64,000 nt of DNA from Methylocaldum sp035627495. GTDB taxonomy: Bacteria; Pseudomonadota; Gammaproteobacteria; Methylococcales; Methylococcaceae. The notes under the pieces were generated by a model that was given only the letters and a program-made list of their open reading frames with translations, was not told the DNA's origin and searched no databases. Location: contig NZ_DASPLO010000012.1 of NCBI RefSeq assembly GCF_035627495.1, forward strand, positions 1 through 64,000, written 5' to 3'. Position 1 is the first letter of the stretch, and the number at the start of each line of letters is the position of its first letter. Of this stretch, positions 25,159-33,533 are shown in pieces. A program made the translations under genes and the position numbers.

Positions 25159-26427
25159 ATGGCGGATAACGACCCACAAGCCCACGGTGTCTCGGCCGAG
25201 CAGGCACGCCAGACAGTTGACGCCGTCTACCGCTCCGATTCGCGCCAGGTCTTCGCGACTCTGATTCGCTTGCTCGGCGACTTCGATCTCGCCGAGGAGG
25301 CGTTGCACGACGCCTTCAGAGCCGCGCTGGAGCAATGGCCGCGCGACGGCGTGCCCGCCAATCCGCGGGCGTGGCTAGTCTCGACCGGACGCTTCAAGGC
25401 GATCGACGGCATACGCCGGCGCGCCCGATTCGAGCCGTTGCCGGACGATATCGATGAGCGGCTCGCGGCCGATACCGGTAAAGCGCCGGGCGACGACGGT
25501 GTCGAGGACGATCGGCTGCGGCTGATCTTCACCTGCTGCCATCCGGCCCTGTCGTCGGACGCCCAGGTGGCACTCACCTTACGCGAAGTGTGCGGCCTGA
25601 CGACCGAGGAAATCGCACGCGCGTTCCTGACCGCCGCGCCCACGCTGGCCCAACGTATCGTGCGCGCCAAGGCGAAGATCCGCGAGGCGCGTATTCCTTA
25701 CGAGGTGCCTTCGCTCCCCGACCTCCCCGATCGATTGGACAGCGTGCTGCGCGTGGTCTACCTGGTATTCAACGAAGGCTACTCGGCGTCATCGGGCGAG
25801 TTGCTGACGCGCCACGATCTCTCGGGCGAGGCGATCCGCCTAGGAAGGCTGTTGATCGGACTGTTGCCGGAGCCCGAAGCGATAGGACTCCTGGCGCTGA
25901 TGCTGCTGCACGAATCGAGGCGTGCCGCGCGCAGCTCGCCGGCCGGCGATCTGATCCTGCTGGACGATCAGGATCGCTCGCTCTGGAACCAAGATTACAT
26001 CGCGGAAGGTTCAGCGCTGGTGGAAAGGGCCCTGTTGTCGCGCCGGTTCGGTCCGTACACGCTGCAAGCAGCGATCTCGGCCGTGCACGCCAACGCGCCC
26101 GACGCCGCGGCGACGAACTGGGCCGAGATCGTCGGACTCTACGATGTGCTGGCACGCATCGAACCATCGCCCGTGGTCGAACTGAACCGCGCCGCGGCGG
26201 TCGCGATGCGCGACGGCCCTTTAGCGGGGCTTACTCTCGTCGACGCCATCCTCGCGCGTGGCGATCTTGCGGACTATCACTTGGCGCACGCGGCGCGGGC
26301 GGACCTGTGCCGGCGACTCGGGCGAACGGCTGAAGCCCGGACGTCCTACGAACGCGCCCTCCGCCTTACCCAACAGGAGCCAGAGCGACGCTTTCTCGAG
26401 CGAAGGCTACGCGAACTGCCGGGCTGA
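25159..26427 (+). CDS. ECF-type sigma factor (ECF42-like) with C-terminal helical extension
   Basis: A 422-residue sigma factor. The sigma-2 region (DVFATLIRLLGDFDLAEEALHDAFRAAL) and sigma-4 (LTTEEIARAFLTAAPTLAQRIVRAKAKIR) are within residues 1-190; the long C-terminus (about 200-420: VVYLVFNEGYSASSGE, LNRAAAVAM, YHLAHAARADLCRRLGR) is the extra helical domain of ECF42 sigma factors. ECF42 genes are typically next to DGPF/YCII proteins, and two follow here. No anti-sigma factor is present, as is usual for this group; the extension is thought to regulate it. ATG 25159 chosen for its short-spaced GGGA. Confidence 0.9.
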   Translation: MADNDPQAHGVSAEQARQTVDAVYRSDSRQVFATLIRLLGDFDLAEEALHDAFRAALEQWPRDGVPANPRAWLVSTGRFKAIDGIRRRARFEPLPDDIDERLAADTGKAPGDDGVEDDRLRLIFTCCHPALSSDAQVALTLREVCGLTTEEIARAFLTAAPTLAQRIVRAKAKIREARIPYEVPSLPDLPDRLDSVLRVVYLVFNEGYSASSGELLTRHDLSGEAIRLGRLLIGLLPEPEAIGLLALMLLHESRRAARSSPAGDLILLDDQDRSLWNQDYIAEGSALVERALLSRRFGPYTLQAAISAVHANAPDAAATNWAEIVGLYDVLARIEPSPVVELNRAAAVAMRDGPLAGLTLVDAILARGDLADYHLAHAARADLCRRLGRTAEARTSYERALRLTQQEPERRFLERRLRELPG

Positions 26428-26547
26428 GCCGGCGAGCGCAGACTCAGTCTGCACTGCCCACTTCAATGGCGATAAGCGATTGAAAAGGTGGGAAAACGCC
26501 TTTTGGTTTTCGCCTCTGAAAAACGCCACGGATGACTTTTTCAGAGC

Positions 26548-26646
26548 TGCCCTAACTAGGGCAATCCGATCGTCTGTCTCGATGCAGGTTCAAAAAAGCA
26601 TCGCGCTCGGTACTCCCGATGTCGAATTTTTCCTTCCCCGAACGAC
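26548..26646 (+). promoter_or_regulatory. Candidate ECF42-type promoter before the YCII genes
   Basis: In the 265-base gap before the first YCII gene, TGTCGA (26620-26625) and CGAC (26643-26646) are 17 bases apart, a layout recalled for ECF42-group promoters. The first YCII ATG is about 46 bases further. A short palindrome TGCCCT-N4-AGGGCA (26548-26563) lies upstream. Promoter call is tentative. Confidence 0.4.
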
Positions 26647-26692
26647 TATCCGATGTGAACGAGCTTTCCACGCCAAACCGGAGGTGTTGACC

Positions 26693-27094
26693 ATGAAGTA
26701 CCTATGCCTGATCTGCGCCGAGACCGTCATGGAGCAGATGCCAGAGGCCGATGCGGAGAAGCACTACGAGGAGTACAGCGAGTTTACCGAAACTATCAAA
26801 AGGAGCGGCCATTATCTCGGATGCAACCGGCTGCAGCCTCCACATGCCGCGATCACCGTGCGGGTACGGAACGGCAAGGTCATGACTACCGACGGCCCCT
26901 TTGTGGAGACCAAAGAACAACTCGGCGGCTATTACCTCATCGAGGCCAAGGATTTGAATGAGGCGATACAGGTGGCCTCGCGGATTCCGGGGGCCCGGAT
27001 CGGGTGCGTCGAGGTGCGGCCGATCGCGGAGGACGCACGGACGCTCCAGGCGCTCGGGTTTGTCGATCCGGGTACCCGCCATTCGACTAATTGA
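26693..27094 (+). CDS. YCII-related DGPF-domain protein 1
   Basis: A 133-residue protein of the YCII/DGPF family: MKYLCLICAE start and TTDGPFVETKEQLGGYYLIE with the DGPF signature. Its ferredoxin-like fold relates to YciI; members next to ECF42 sigma genes are thought to be their targets or partners, with unknown chemistry. ATG 26693 follows GGAGGTG. A second copy follows after 11 bases, so it is a recent tandem gene pair. Confidence 0.9.
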   Translation: MKYLCLICAETVMEQMPEADAEKHYEEYSEFTETIKRSGHYLGCNRLQPPHAAITVRVRNGKVMTTDGPFVETKEQLGGYYLIEAKDLNEAIQVASRIPGARIGCVEVRPIAEDARTLQALGFVDPGTRHSTN

Positions 27095-27105
27095 TGGAGG
27101 CGTCC

Positions 27106-27462
27106 ATGAAGTACCTGTTGCTGATTTACGGTGACGAGCAGGCCTGGGACGAGGCCGGGCGGGAGCAGTGTTACGAGGAATCCGCGCAGCTCGCGCGTCA
27201 GATCAAGTCGAGCGGGCAGTATCTCGCCGCTGCCCCTCTACACCCTACGTCGACGGCAACCAGCGTCCGAGTGCGCGGCGGCAAACGGCTGGTGACCGAC
27301 GGTCCGTTCGCGGAGACACGCGAACAGCTCGGCGGCTATTTCCTAATCGACGCCAAAAATCTCGACGAGGCGATCGGCATCGCCGCACGGATTCCAGGAG
27401 CACGCCTGGGCACTGTCGAGATCCGGCCGGTGATGGAAATCGCGGGTCTGCCGGCTGATTAG
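27106..27462 (+). CDS. YCII-related DGPF-domain protein 2
   Basis: A 118-residue YCII protein with VTDGPFAETREQLGGYFLID. It is about half identical to the copy just upstream, and both start MKYL. ATG 27106 follows GATGGAGG. Both lie downstream of an ECF42 sigma gene. Function unknown. Confidence 0.9.
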   Translation: MKYLLLIYGDEQAWDEAGREQCYEESAQLARQIKSSGQYLAAAPLHPTSTATSVRVRGGKRLVTDGPFAETREQLGGYFLIDAKNLDEAIGIAARIPGARLGTVEIRPVMEIAGLPAD

Positions 27463-27554
27463 TGTCTGCAACGGGCGGAAGCCATCAAATGAAGAACATA
27501 GGCACACACTTCGACCAACAATGCCGATCAATCACGAAGAAATAGGAGATACCG

Positions 27555-28037
27555 ATGAAGACCGAACCTCAGAAAGAACACGCGTGGCTGCAGAAGCTCG
27601 TTGGTGAATGGACGTATGAGTCCGAGTGCTCGATGGAACCCGGCAAGCCGCCGGAGAAGTTCAAGGGATCGGAGAACGTGCGCTCGCTGGGCGGCCTCTG
27701 GGTATTGTGCGAGGGCCGCGGCGAAATGCCCGGCGGAGGCATGGCGACAATGTTGATGACGCTTGGCTATGACCCGCAGAAGAAACGGTACGTGGGGACT
27801 TGGGTGGGATCGATGATGACCCACCTATGGGTGTACGACGGGTCGCTGGACGCGGCGGAAAAGGTGCTGACGCTCAATGCCGAAGGCCCGAACTGCGCTG
27901 AGGAGGGAAAGCTGGCGAAGTACAAGGACGTGATCGAGATAAACAGCGACGACCACCGTGTGCTGACGTCGCACATGCTGGGTGATGACGGAGAATGGCA
28001 CCAATTCATGACGGCGAACTATCGGCGGAAGGCATAG
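27555..28037 (+). CDS. DUF1579 family protein
   Basis: A 160-residue soluble protein of DUF1579: KLVGEWTYESECSMEPG opening, ENVRSLGGLWVLCEG, LGYDPQKKRYVGTWVGSMM, WHQFMTANYRR ending. Fold is lipocalin-like by comparison with the family; function unknown. It is the third accessory gene behind the sigma gene, and a 92-base gap without a promoter signal that I can see separates it from the YCII pair. ATG 27555 follows AGGAGA. Confidence 0.85.
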   Translation: MKTEPQKEHAWLQKLVGEWTYESECSMEPGKPPEKFKGSENVRSLGGLWVLCEGRGEMPGGGMATMLMTLGYDPQKKRYVGTWVGSMMTHLWVYDGSLDAAEKVLTLNAEGPNCAEEGKLAKYKDVIEINSDDHRVLTSHMLGDDGEWHQFMTANYRRKA

Positions 28038-28158
28038 CGGCCGTAGCGCTCCGAACATCGCCGCCTGGGACCAACGGGTGTAGGCCGGGGCGGGAATTCA
28101 CGTCCGGTCAAAACTATCGGGAAGCGCGGCTTTCAACCGAAATCCTATGGAGAAAATC

Positions 28159-28686
28159 ATGCTCAAGACAATTGCTATCGTAGTCGTCGTTTTCGTTGTC
28201 GCGCTGCTCATCTTTGCCGCGACCAAGCCTGACACTTTCCGTGTCCAGCGCGCGGCGAGCATCAAAGCGCCGCCGGAGAAGATCTTTGCCTTCATCAACG
28301 ACTTGCACCGTTGGGGCGCCTGGTCACCCTACGAGAAAAAGGACCCCGCGATGAAGAGAACCTACAGCGACGCGCCAAGCGGCAAGGGCGCGGTGTATGA
28401 GTGGGAAGGTAACAATGACATCGGCAAGGGACGCATGGAGATCACGGACACATCCCCACCTTCCAAGATCACGATCAACCTCGATTTCGTCAAGCCGTTC
28501 GAAGCCCACAACATCGTCGAGTTCACGATCGAACCCAAAGGCGACGCCACAAACGTCACGTGGGCCATGCACGGCCCCGCGTCCTTCATTTCGAAGGTAA
28601 TGCAAATGTTTTTCAGCATGGACAAGATGGTCGGCAAAGACTTCGAAGCGGGTCTTGCCAACCTGAAGATCCTTGCTGAAAAGTGA
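28159..28686 (+). CDS. SRPBCC (START-like) protein with N-terminal anchor
   Basis: A 175-residue protein. A single hydrophobic segment (residues about 3-23) anchors it; then an SRPBCC/polyketide-cyclase fold follows: VQRAASIKAPPEKIFAFINDLHRWGAWSPYEK, YEWEGNNDIGKGRMEI, and a last helix KDFEAGLANLKILAEK. Such proteins bind hydrophobic ligands. ATG 28159 is preferred because GGAGA at 28148-28152 fits; ATG 28147 is an alternative. It closes the sigma-factor cluster. Confidence 0.85.
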   Translation: MLKTIAIVVVVFVVALLIFAATKPDTFRVQRAASIKAPPEKIFAFINDLHRWGAWSPYEKKDPAMKRTYSDAPSGKGAVYEWEGNNDIGKGRMEITDTSPPSKITINLDFVKPFEAHNIVEFTIEPKGDATNVTWAMHGPASFISKVMQMFFSMDKMVGKDFEAGLANLKILAEK

Positions 28687-28798
28687 GAAGTGAGCGGCGG
28701 ACGACTTCGGTCCTGCAATCACGCCCGAACTCCGGACGGAATCGATGGATGCCCCCGTAACGGCAGGGAAATTGCGCAGTTTGAAATGGTGCGAGCGT

Positions 28799-30679
28799 CT
28801 AGCCCTCTGTTGCGCTTAGCTGGGGCTGACATGACGGCTCATAGACCGGCAACCGCACCACGAATTCACTGCCTTTCCCAACGCCCTCACTGTGGGCTTC
28901 CACCCGCCCGCCGTGCAGCTCCACGAGGCGGCGGACCAGGGTCAGACCAATCCCCAGTCCGCCCCCGGGACGGTCCAAGCTCTGCTCGGCTTGGACGAAG
29001 GGCTCGAAGACCCGCGACAGCAGATCCGCGGCCATGCCGATGCCGGTATCCTTCACCCGAAGCACCACCCCGGCATCCGCGCGCTCCACGGCCAGTTCAA
29101 TGGTTCCGCCATTGGGGGTGTACTTGGCGGCATTGCTCAGCAAGTTTTCGAGGATTTGGACCAGCCGGCTGGGATCGGCCATCAGCCGCACGGGCTCCGG
29201 CGGGAGGATCAGCGTCAGCCGGTGCTGACGCGCCTCCATCAGAGGCCGCGCGGTCTCGATAGCGTCGGTTACGACCTCCGCCAGTTCGACAGTTTGGAGG
29301 TGCAGTTGCATTTTACCTTGGGTGATGCGCGAGACATCCAGAAGCTCATCCACCAGGCGGGTCAGGTGCATGACCTGCCGCTCGATCACGTCGCGTACCC
29401 ATTGCAGTCTGGCTTCGAGAGGACCCAGCTTGCGCATCACCTGCACGGCATTGCGGATCGGCGCGAGGGGATTGCGCAGCTCATGGGCGAGCATGGCGAG
29501 GAATTCGTTCTTGCGGCGATCCATCTCAAGCAAGGCTTCCTGCGCCCGCTTTTGGTCATGGACATCCGCCGTAACCCCGAACCATTTGATGATCTGGTCT
29601 TGATCATCGCGGATCGGAATGCTGTGGTTGCAGAACCACTTGTAAGTGCCGTCATGATGCCGCAAGCGGAATTCCGTATCAAAGGGCACGCCTTGGGTCA
29701 CCGATTCCCGCCAGCGGGCCTGCATGCGGGCCTGATCCTCGGGATGCACCGCATCGAGCCACCCCTCGCCGAGCGCCTTTTCCGGAGTTTGCCCAGTAAA
29801 CGTGTAATGGCGCTGATTGAGATAGTCATAGTGGCCGTTCGGGTCCGCGGTATAGAGAATTTCGGGCACATTCTCCGCCAACAGGCTGTAGCGTGCTTCC
29901 CGTTCACGCAAGGAGGCCTCCAGCCGCTTGCGTTCGCTGATATCGACAATGGAGGCGAGGACCAGGATCCCTTCGGCTGCGGCGATGGGACTCAGGCCGA
30001 TTTCGACCGGCACCTCGCGGCCATCCTTCCTCCGCCCGTACAAATCCCGCCCCTTGCCCATCGGTCGGATTTCGGGCAGGGCCAGGAACCGCCGCCGGTC
30101 CTGCTCATGCCGGGACCGGAAGCGTTCCGGCACCAGGGTCTCGATCAGTTCGCCCACCAATTCGTCCCGGGCATAACCGAATAGCCGTTCCGCTTGGGCA
30201 TTGGCCAGGAGGATCGTGCCGTCCTGGCTCACCAAGATCATGCCGTTCGGAGCGGCTTCCACGGCCCATTCGAACCATTTCGTGGTTTCTTTCTGCTCAT
30301 GCAGCGCAAGCTCCAGCTGGCGCTGTTTTTCAACCGACCGATCCAGCGCCTGGACCTCGGTTTTCCGCAGTTTGCTTATCAGCAGCGTAGTCAGAGAGCC
30401 CATCCCCACCAGCAGGAGCATCTGCAGCCGTGCGCCCGGCGGCGCGATGCGTGGATCGAAGGGAACTTGCAGGAAAAAGGCACTATTCAGTGCGCTCAGT
30501 GCCGTGGCGAAAAGACCGGCCCGGGTCGCGCCATACCACGCCGCGAGCATCACCGCGATCAGAAACAGCAGCAGCGGCGGATTGCCGCCGGTCAGCGGTT
30601 TTAGCCACCAAAGGAAGAACAGAATTGCCGACGTCGCGAGTACCGCTATGACAAAGCCATTCGATAATAATCGCTTAAT
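28799..30679 (-). CDS. Membrane PAS sensor histidine kinase (orphan), probable ATT start
   Basis: A 626-residue kinase if it begins at ATT 30679, which has AGGAGG at the right distance. ATG or GTG codons in frame first appear at 30553, inside the first membrane segments (ILFFLWWLKPL, LLLFLIAVMLAAWYG, a DUF4118/KdpD-like bundle). Two PAS domains follow (VEAAPNGMILVSQ and YSLLAENVPEILY), then HisKA with the phospho-His in LAMLAHELRNPLAPI, and HATPase boxes (LLSNAAKY, DTGIGM, GGLGIGLTLV). No response regulator is adjacent. It is divergent from the stressosome module. Confidence 0.85.
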   Translation of the reverse strand: MKRLLSNGFVIAVLATSAILFFLWWLKPLTGGNPPLLLFLIAVMLAAWYGATRAGLFATALSALNSAFFLQVPFDPRIAPPGARLQMLLLVGMGSLTTLLISKLRKTEVQALDRSVEKQRQLELALHEQKETTKWFEWAVEAAPNGMILVSQDGTILLANAQAERLFGYARDELVGELIETLVPERFRSRHEQDRRRFLALPEIRPMGKGRDLYGRRKDGREVPVEIGLSPIAAAEGILVLASIVDISERKRLEASLREREARYSLLAENVPEILYTADPNGHYDYLNQRHYTFTGQTPEKALGEGWLDAVHPEDQARMQARWRESVTQGVPFDTEFRLRHHDGTYKWFCNHSIPIRDDQDQIIKWFGVTADVHDQKRAQEALLEMDRRKNEFLAMLAHELRNPLAPIRNAVQVMRKLGPLEARLQWVRDVIERQVMHLTRLVDELLDVSRITQGKMQLHLQTVELAEVVTDAIETARPLMEARQHRLTLILPPEPVRLMADPSRLVQILENLLSNAAKYTPNGGTIELAVERADAGVVLRVKDTGIGMAADLLSRVFEPFVQAEQSLDRPGGGLGIGLTLVRRLVELHGGRVEAHSEGVGKGSEFVVRLPVYEPSCQPQLSATEG

Positions 30680-31175
30680 GGAAGCAACCTCCTCGACACA
30701 AAGGCATTCCCGCCCGGATAAATGAATTGGGGCAAGACTATGGAGTCGGGCAGCAGGGCGAAAAGGAAGTTCTTCTTCTTGGAAGATAATGAAGACAACC
30801 GATCCGTACTACTTCCAAGGCCCAGGAGTGAGTAAGCGGACAGAGGGATTATCTTTTAAATCAGACTAGTTTACTAGGAATTTTCCTAATAGACTGTTTG
30901 GCGCCCGAAAGAATTCCCGTTAGGAGAAAGAGCTGATCTTCCTAATCGTTCCACTTTGTCCGTCCTCTTGCTCCGGAACGGAAAAGGGGCGCACTGACCC
31001 GCACTATCCGGTCGTCAGACGGTCTTGTGATATATGAGGGATAGGGACGCAGGAATCCGCAACGCCGGAATGCACGGCCGTCCGCTGCCGCATTCCCAAT
31101 GGTTTGGTCCAGCCCGGCGGGATCAGTACCGGCACGCGACCTCAAAATCCGCTGAAGGAGCCGGAGGAAACCAGG
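30680..31175. other. Divergent promoter region of kinase and stressosome module
   Basis: About 500 bases with no gene. The central part (30850-30900) is AT-rich and includes a TAGGAA-TT-TTCCTA near-palindrome around 30876. Short frames here are shadows. Promoters for both flanking transcripts are expected here. Confidence 0.4.
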
Positions 31176-32135
31176 ATGAATGAAGAAAGAAAGCCAAGTG
31201 CCGAATGGCCGCTGATGCAGGAAATGGGGATTACCGATCGGGAAATCGCCAGACACCAAGCGTTTTTGGAATTCGGCGACGAGGACATCCAGGAACTGAT
31301 GAGCATCAATGAACTTGCCCAAAAGTATGCAGATCCCATCATCGAAGACTTTTACAAGCATCTTCTCTCGTTCGAGGAAGCCCGTGCGTTTTTTCCAAAC
31401 CCCGAGCTCATCGAGCGTGTCAAGCGTGCGCAGAAAGCCTATTTTCGAAGGCTCACGCAAGGCGAGTACGATCAGGCTTATATTGAAGATCGCCTAAAGA
31501 TCGGCGCGGTTCACGAGCGCATCGGCCTGCCCGTCAAGCTGTACTTGGGGATGTACACCTTCTACCTGAGAGCCGTCGCGGCTCGACTTTTCGAGGCGTA
31601 TCGAGACGCGCCGGAAAGAGCGCTGGAGGCTTATCTCTCCTTGATGAAAGTGGTTTTTCTGGACATTGGCCTTGCGATCGACACGTACATCTACCGCCGT
31701 GAGCAGCTGATCCGCCAGCAGCAGGAAGCCATGCGCGAACTCCCTACCCCGGTACTTCAGGTCCGCGATCGGCTGCTGATCCTGCCGATCGTCGGCGTGC
31801 TGGAATCGCATCGCGCCCGCCAGCTCACCGAGCAGTTGCTCAACAGTATCAGCGCCACCCGAGCGAAAGTCGCGATCCTGGATATTACCGGTGTGCCGAT
31901 TGTGGACTCCAAGGTGGCCAACCATCTCCTGCAGACGGTCAGCGCTGCACGGCTCATGGGAACGACCGTGATCCTGACCGGCTTATCGCCCTCGATTGCC
32001 CAAGCGCTGGTGGTGCTCGGCATGGACCTGAGCCCGGTCAAAACCACGGTCGACCTGCAGAGCGGTCTTGAAGAGGCGGAACGGCTGCTGGGTTACAAGC
32101 TGATCCCTGTCGGAGAGGGGATGGCCCAGATGTAA
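31176..32135 (+). CDS. Globin-coupled RsbR-like stressosome protein
   Basis: A 319-residue two-domain protein. Residues about 25-190 are a protoglobin sensor, with the proximal His in GAVHERIGL (about 112). The C-terminal STAS domain (about 205-310) has VLQVRDRLLILPIVG, DITGVPIVDSKVANHL and TGLSPSIAQALVVLG. The serine in VDS and the next region match RsbR phosphosites. Such proteins build stressosomes with RsbS and sense oxygen or similar gases through haem. ATG 31176 follows GGAGGAA. It starts the rsb-type operon with rsbS, rsbT and phosphatases. Confidence 0.9.
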   Translation: MNEERKPSAEWPLMQEMGITDREIARHQAFLEFGDEDIQELMSINELAQKYADPIIEDFYKHLLSFEEARAFFPNPELIERVKRAQKAYFRRLTQGEYDQAYIEDRLKIGAVHERIGLPVKLYLGMYTFYLRAVAARLFEAYRDAPERALEAYLSLMKVVFLDIGLAIDTYIYRREQLIRQQQEAMRELPTPVLQVRDRLLILPIVGVLESHRARQLTEQLLNSISATRAKVAILDITGVPIVDSKVANHLLQTVSAARLMGTTVILTGLSPSIAQALVVLGMDLSPVKTTVDLQSGLEEAERLLGYKLIPVGEGMAQM

Positions 32136-32153
32136 CGCGGACCAAGCCTCTTT

Positions 32154-32531
32154 ATGAAAGCGCCAATTCTGAAAATCGGCCCCTATCTGATCGCCTCTCT
32201 TCAGGCCGAGCTGACCGATACCGATTTGCTGGAATTGCAGGACGCCCTAGTGGAGCAGGTGGGCCGTTTTCGCTCGCGCGGCGTCATCCTGGACGTGACC
32301 ACGCTGGACGTCATGGATTCCTTCGCGACCCGCACCTTGCGCAACATCGCCCAGGCGGTCGGATTGCGTGGCGCCGACGCGGTGATCGCGGGCATCCGGC
32401 CCGAGGTGGCGTTGGCCATGGTGCAGTTGGGTTTGGATCTGCGACTTTCCTGCGTGCGAACCACGCTGGATCTGGAGGAAGCACTGGCAATTCTTGATCA
32501 TGAAAGCAAAGGATCTGGCCGCCGTGGCTGA
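32154..32531 (+). CDS. rsbS: RsbS-like STAS scaffold
   Basis: A 125-residue STAS protein: LKIGPYLIASLQAELTDTDL, DVTTLDVMDSFATRTL (Ser59-type phosphosite), ADAVIAGIRPEVALAMVQLGL. RsbS is the core scaffold that binds RsbR and RsbT. It begins 18 bases after rsbR. Its end overlaps the rsbT start region by 32 bases. Confidence 0.9.
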   Translation: MKAPILKIGPYLIASLQAELTDTDLLELQDALVEQVGRFRSRGVILDVTTLDVMDSFATRTLRNIAQAVGLRGADAVIAGIRPEVALAMVQLGLDLRLSCVRTTLDLEEALAILDHESKGSGRRG

Positions 32532-32925
32532 CGAAGTGCGCGTGATGATCCAGTCGGATGCCGACATCGTGCTGGCCCGCCAGCAAGCGCGCGGGCTGGC
32601 CAAGGAGCTGGGATTTTCGGCCAGCAACCTGGTCGTGATCGCGACCGCCCTCTCCGAATTGGCGCGCAATATCGTCCAATATGCTCAGTGCGGAGAAATC
32701 CTCCTGAGCCGAATCGAACACGGAAACCGCCGCGGATTCGTGATCATCGCCCGCGATCAGGGGCCGGGTATCGCCGACATCGAACGGGCCATGCAGGACG
32801 GCTACTCGACGGGCGGAGGATTGGGATTGGGCCTGCCGGGGACCAAGCGGCTGATGGACGAATTCGAAATCACCTCCGGTGTCGGCCAAGGCACTACCGT
32901 GAGGGCCACGAAATGGATGCGTTGA
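32500..32925 (+). CDS. rsbT: RsbT-like serine kinase
   Basis: A 141-residue GHKL kinase: N box ALSELARNIVQYA, G1 ARDQGPGIAD, G2 GGLGLGLPGTKRLMDEF. RsbT phosphorylates RsbS/RsbR and then activates the downstream phosphatase. ATG 32500 is chosen; a TTG six bases before is an alternative. It overlaps rsbS. Confidence 0.9.
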   Translation: MKAKDLAAVADEVRVMIQSDADIVLARQQARGLAKELGFSASNLVVIATALSELARNIVQYAQCGEILLSRIEHGNRRGFVIIARDQGPGIADIERAMQDGYSTGGGLGLGLPGTKRLMDEFEITSGVGQGTTVRATKWMR

Positions 32926-33533
32926 TCGAGCATGGCGTCGCTGCACGGGCTTTTCCCGGAGAAAACGTGTCGGGCGACCGTCCTATGGTCAAGCTCGTTC
33001 CGAACGGGGTGCTGATAGCAGCCGTGGATGGCCTGGGCCATGGCGTGGCGGCCGGCATCGCCGCCGGAATCGCGGTCGCCACGCTGGAAGACCACGCCGG
33101 GGAGGAACCGGAAGCGCTGGTGCAACGCTGTCATCAAGTGCTGAAAGGCACGCGCGGTGTGGTGATGAGCTTGGCCTCCATCGACGTGCGCGAAGGAAAG
33201 ATGGCTTGGCTGGGCGTCGGCAATGTGGATGGCCTGTTGCTGCGGACCGCCGGTTCGCCCCCGACGCGCGAGGCGCTGTTGATGCGCGGCGGCGTGGTGG
33301 GCGATCAGCTGCCGCCCCTGCGCACCGCGTATCTTCCCATCGCGGCAGGCGACCTCCTGATCTTCACCACCGACGGCATCCGCAGCGACTTCGCGACAAG
33401 ATTGTCCCTCATCGATCCGCTTCTTCGGCACCAGGACGTGCAGGAGATTGCCGACCGCATTCTGGCCCGCTTCGGCAAGACGACCGACGATGCGCTGGTG
33501 CTCGTCGCGCGCTACCTGGAGGCCGCTCCATGA
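32913..33533 (+). CDS. rsbX: RsbX-like PP2C phosphatase
   Basis: A 206-residue SpoIIE/PP2C-type phosphatase: AAVDGLGHGVAAG (first metal site), LGVGNVDG, LLIFTTDGIRSDF and TDDALVLVARY. RsbX resets stressosome phosphosites. It starts at ATG 32913, 13 bases inside rsbT, and its stop overlaps the next start (ATGA). Confidence 0.88.
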   Translation: MDALIEHGVAARAFPGENVSGDRPMVKLVPNGVLIAAVDGLGHGVAAGIAAGIAVATLEDHAGEEPEALVQRCHQVLKGTRGVVMSLASIDVREGKMAWLGVGNVDGLLLRTAGSPPTREALLMRGGVVGDQLPPLRTAYLPIAAGDLLIFTTDGIRSDFATRLSLIDPLLRHQDVQEIADRILARFGKTTDDALVLVARYLEAAP

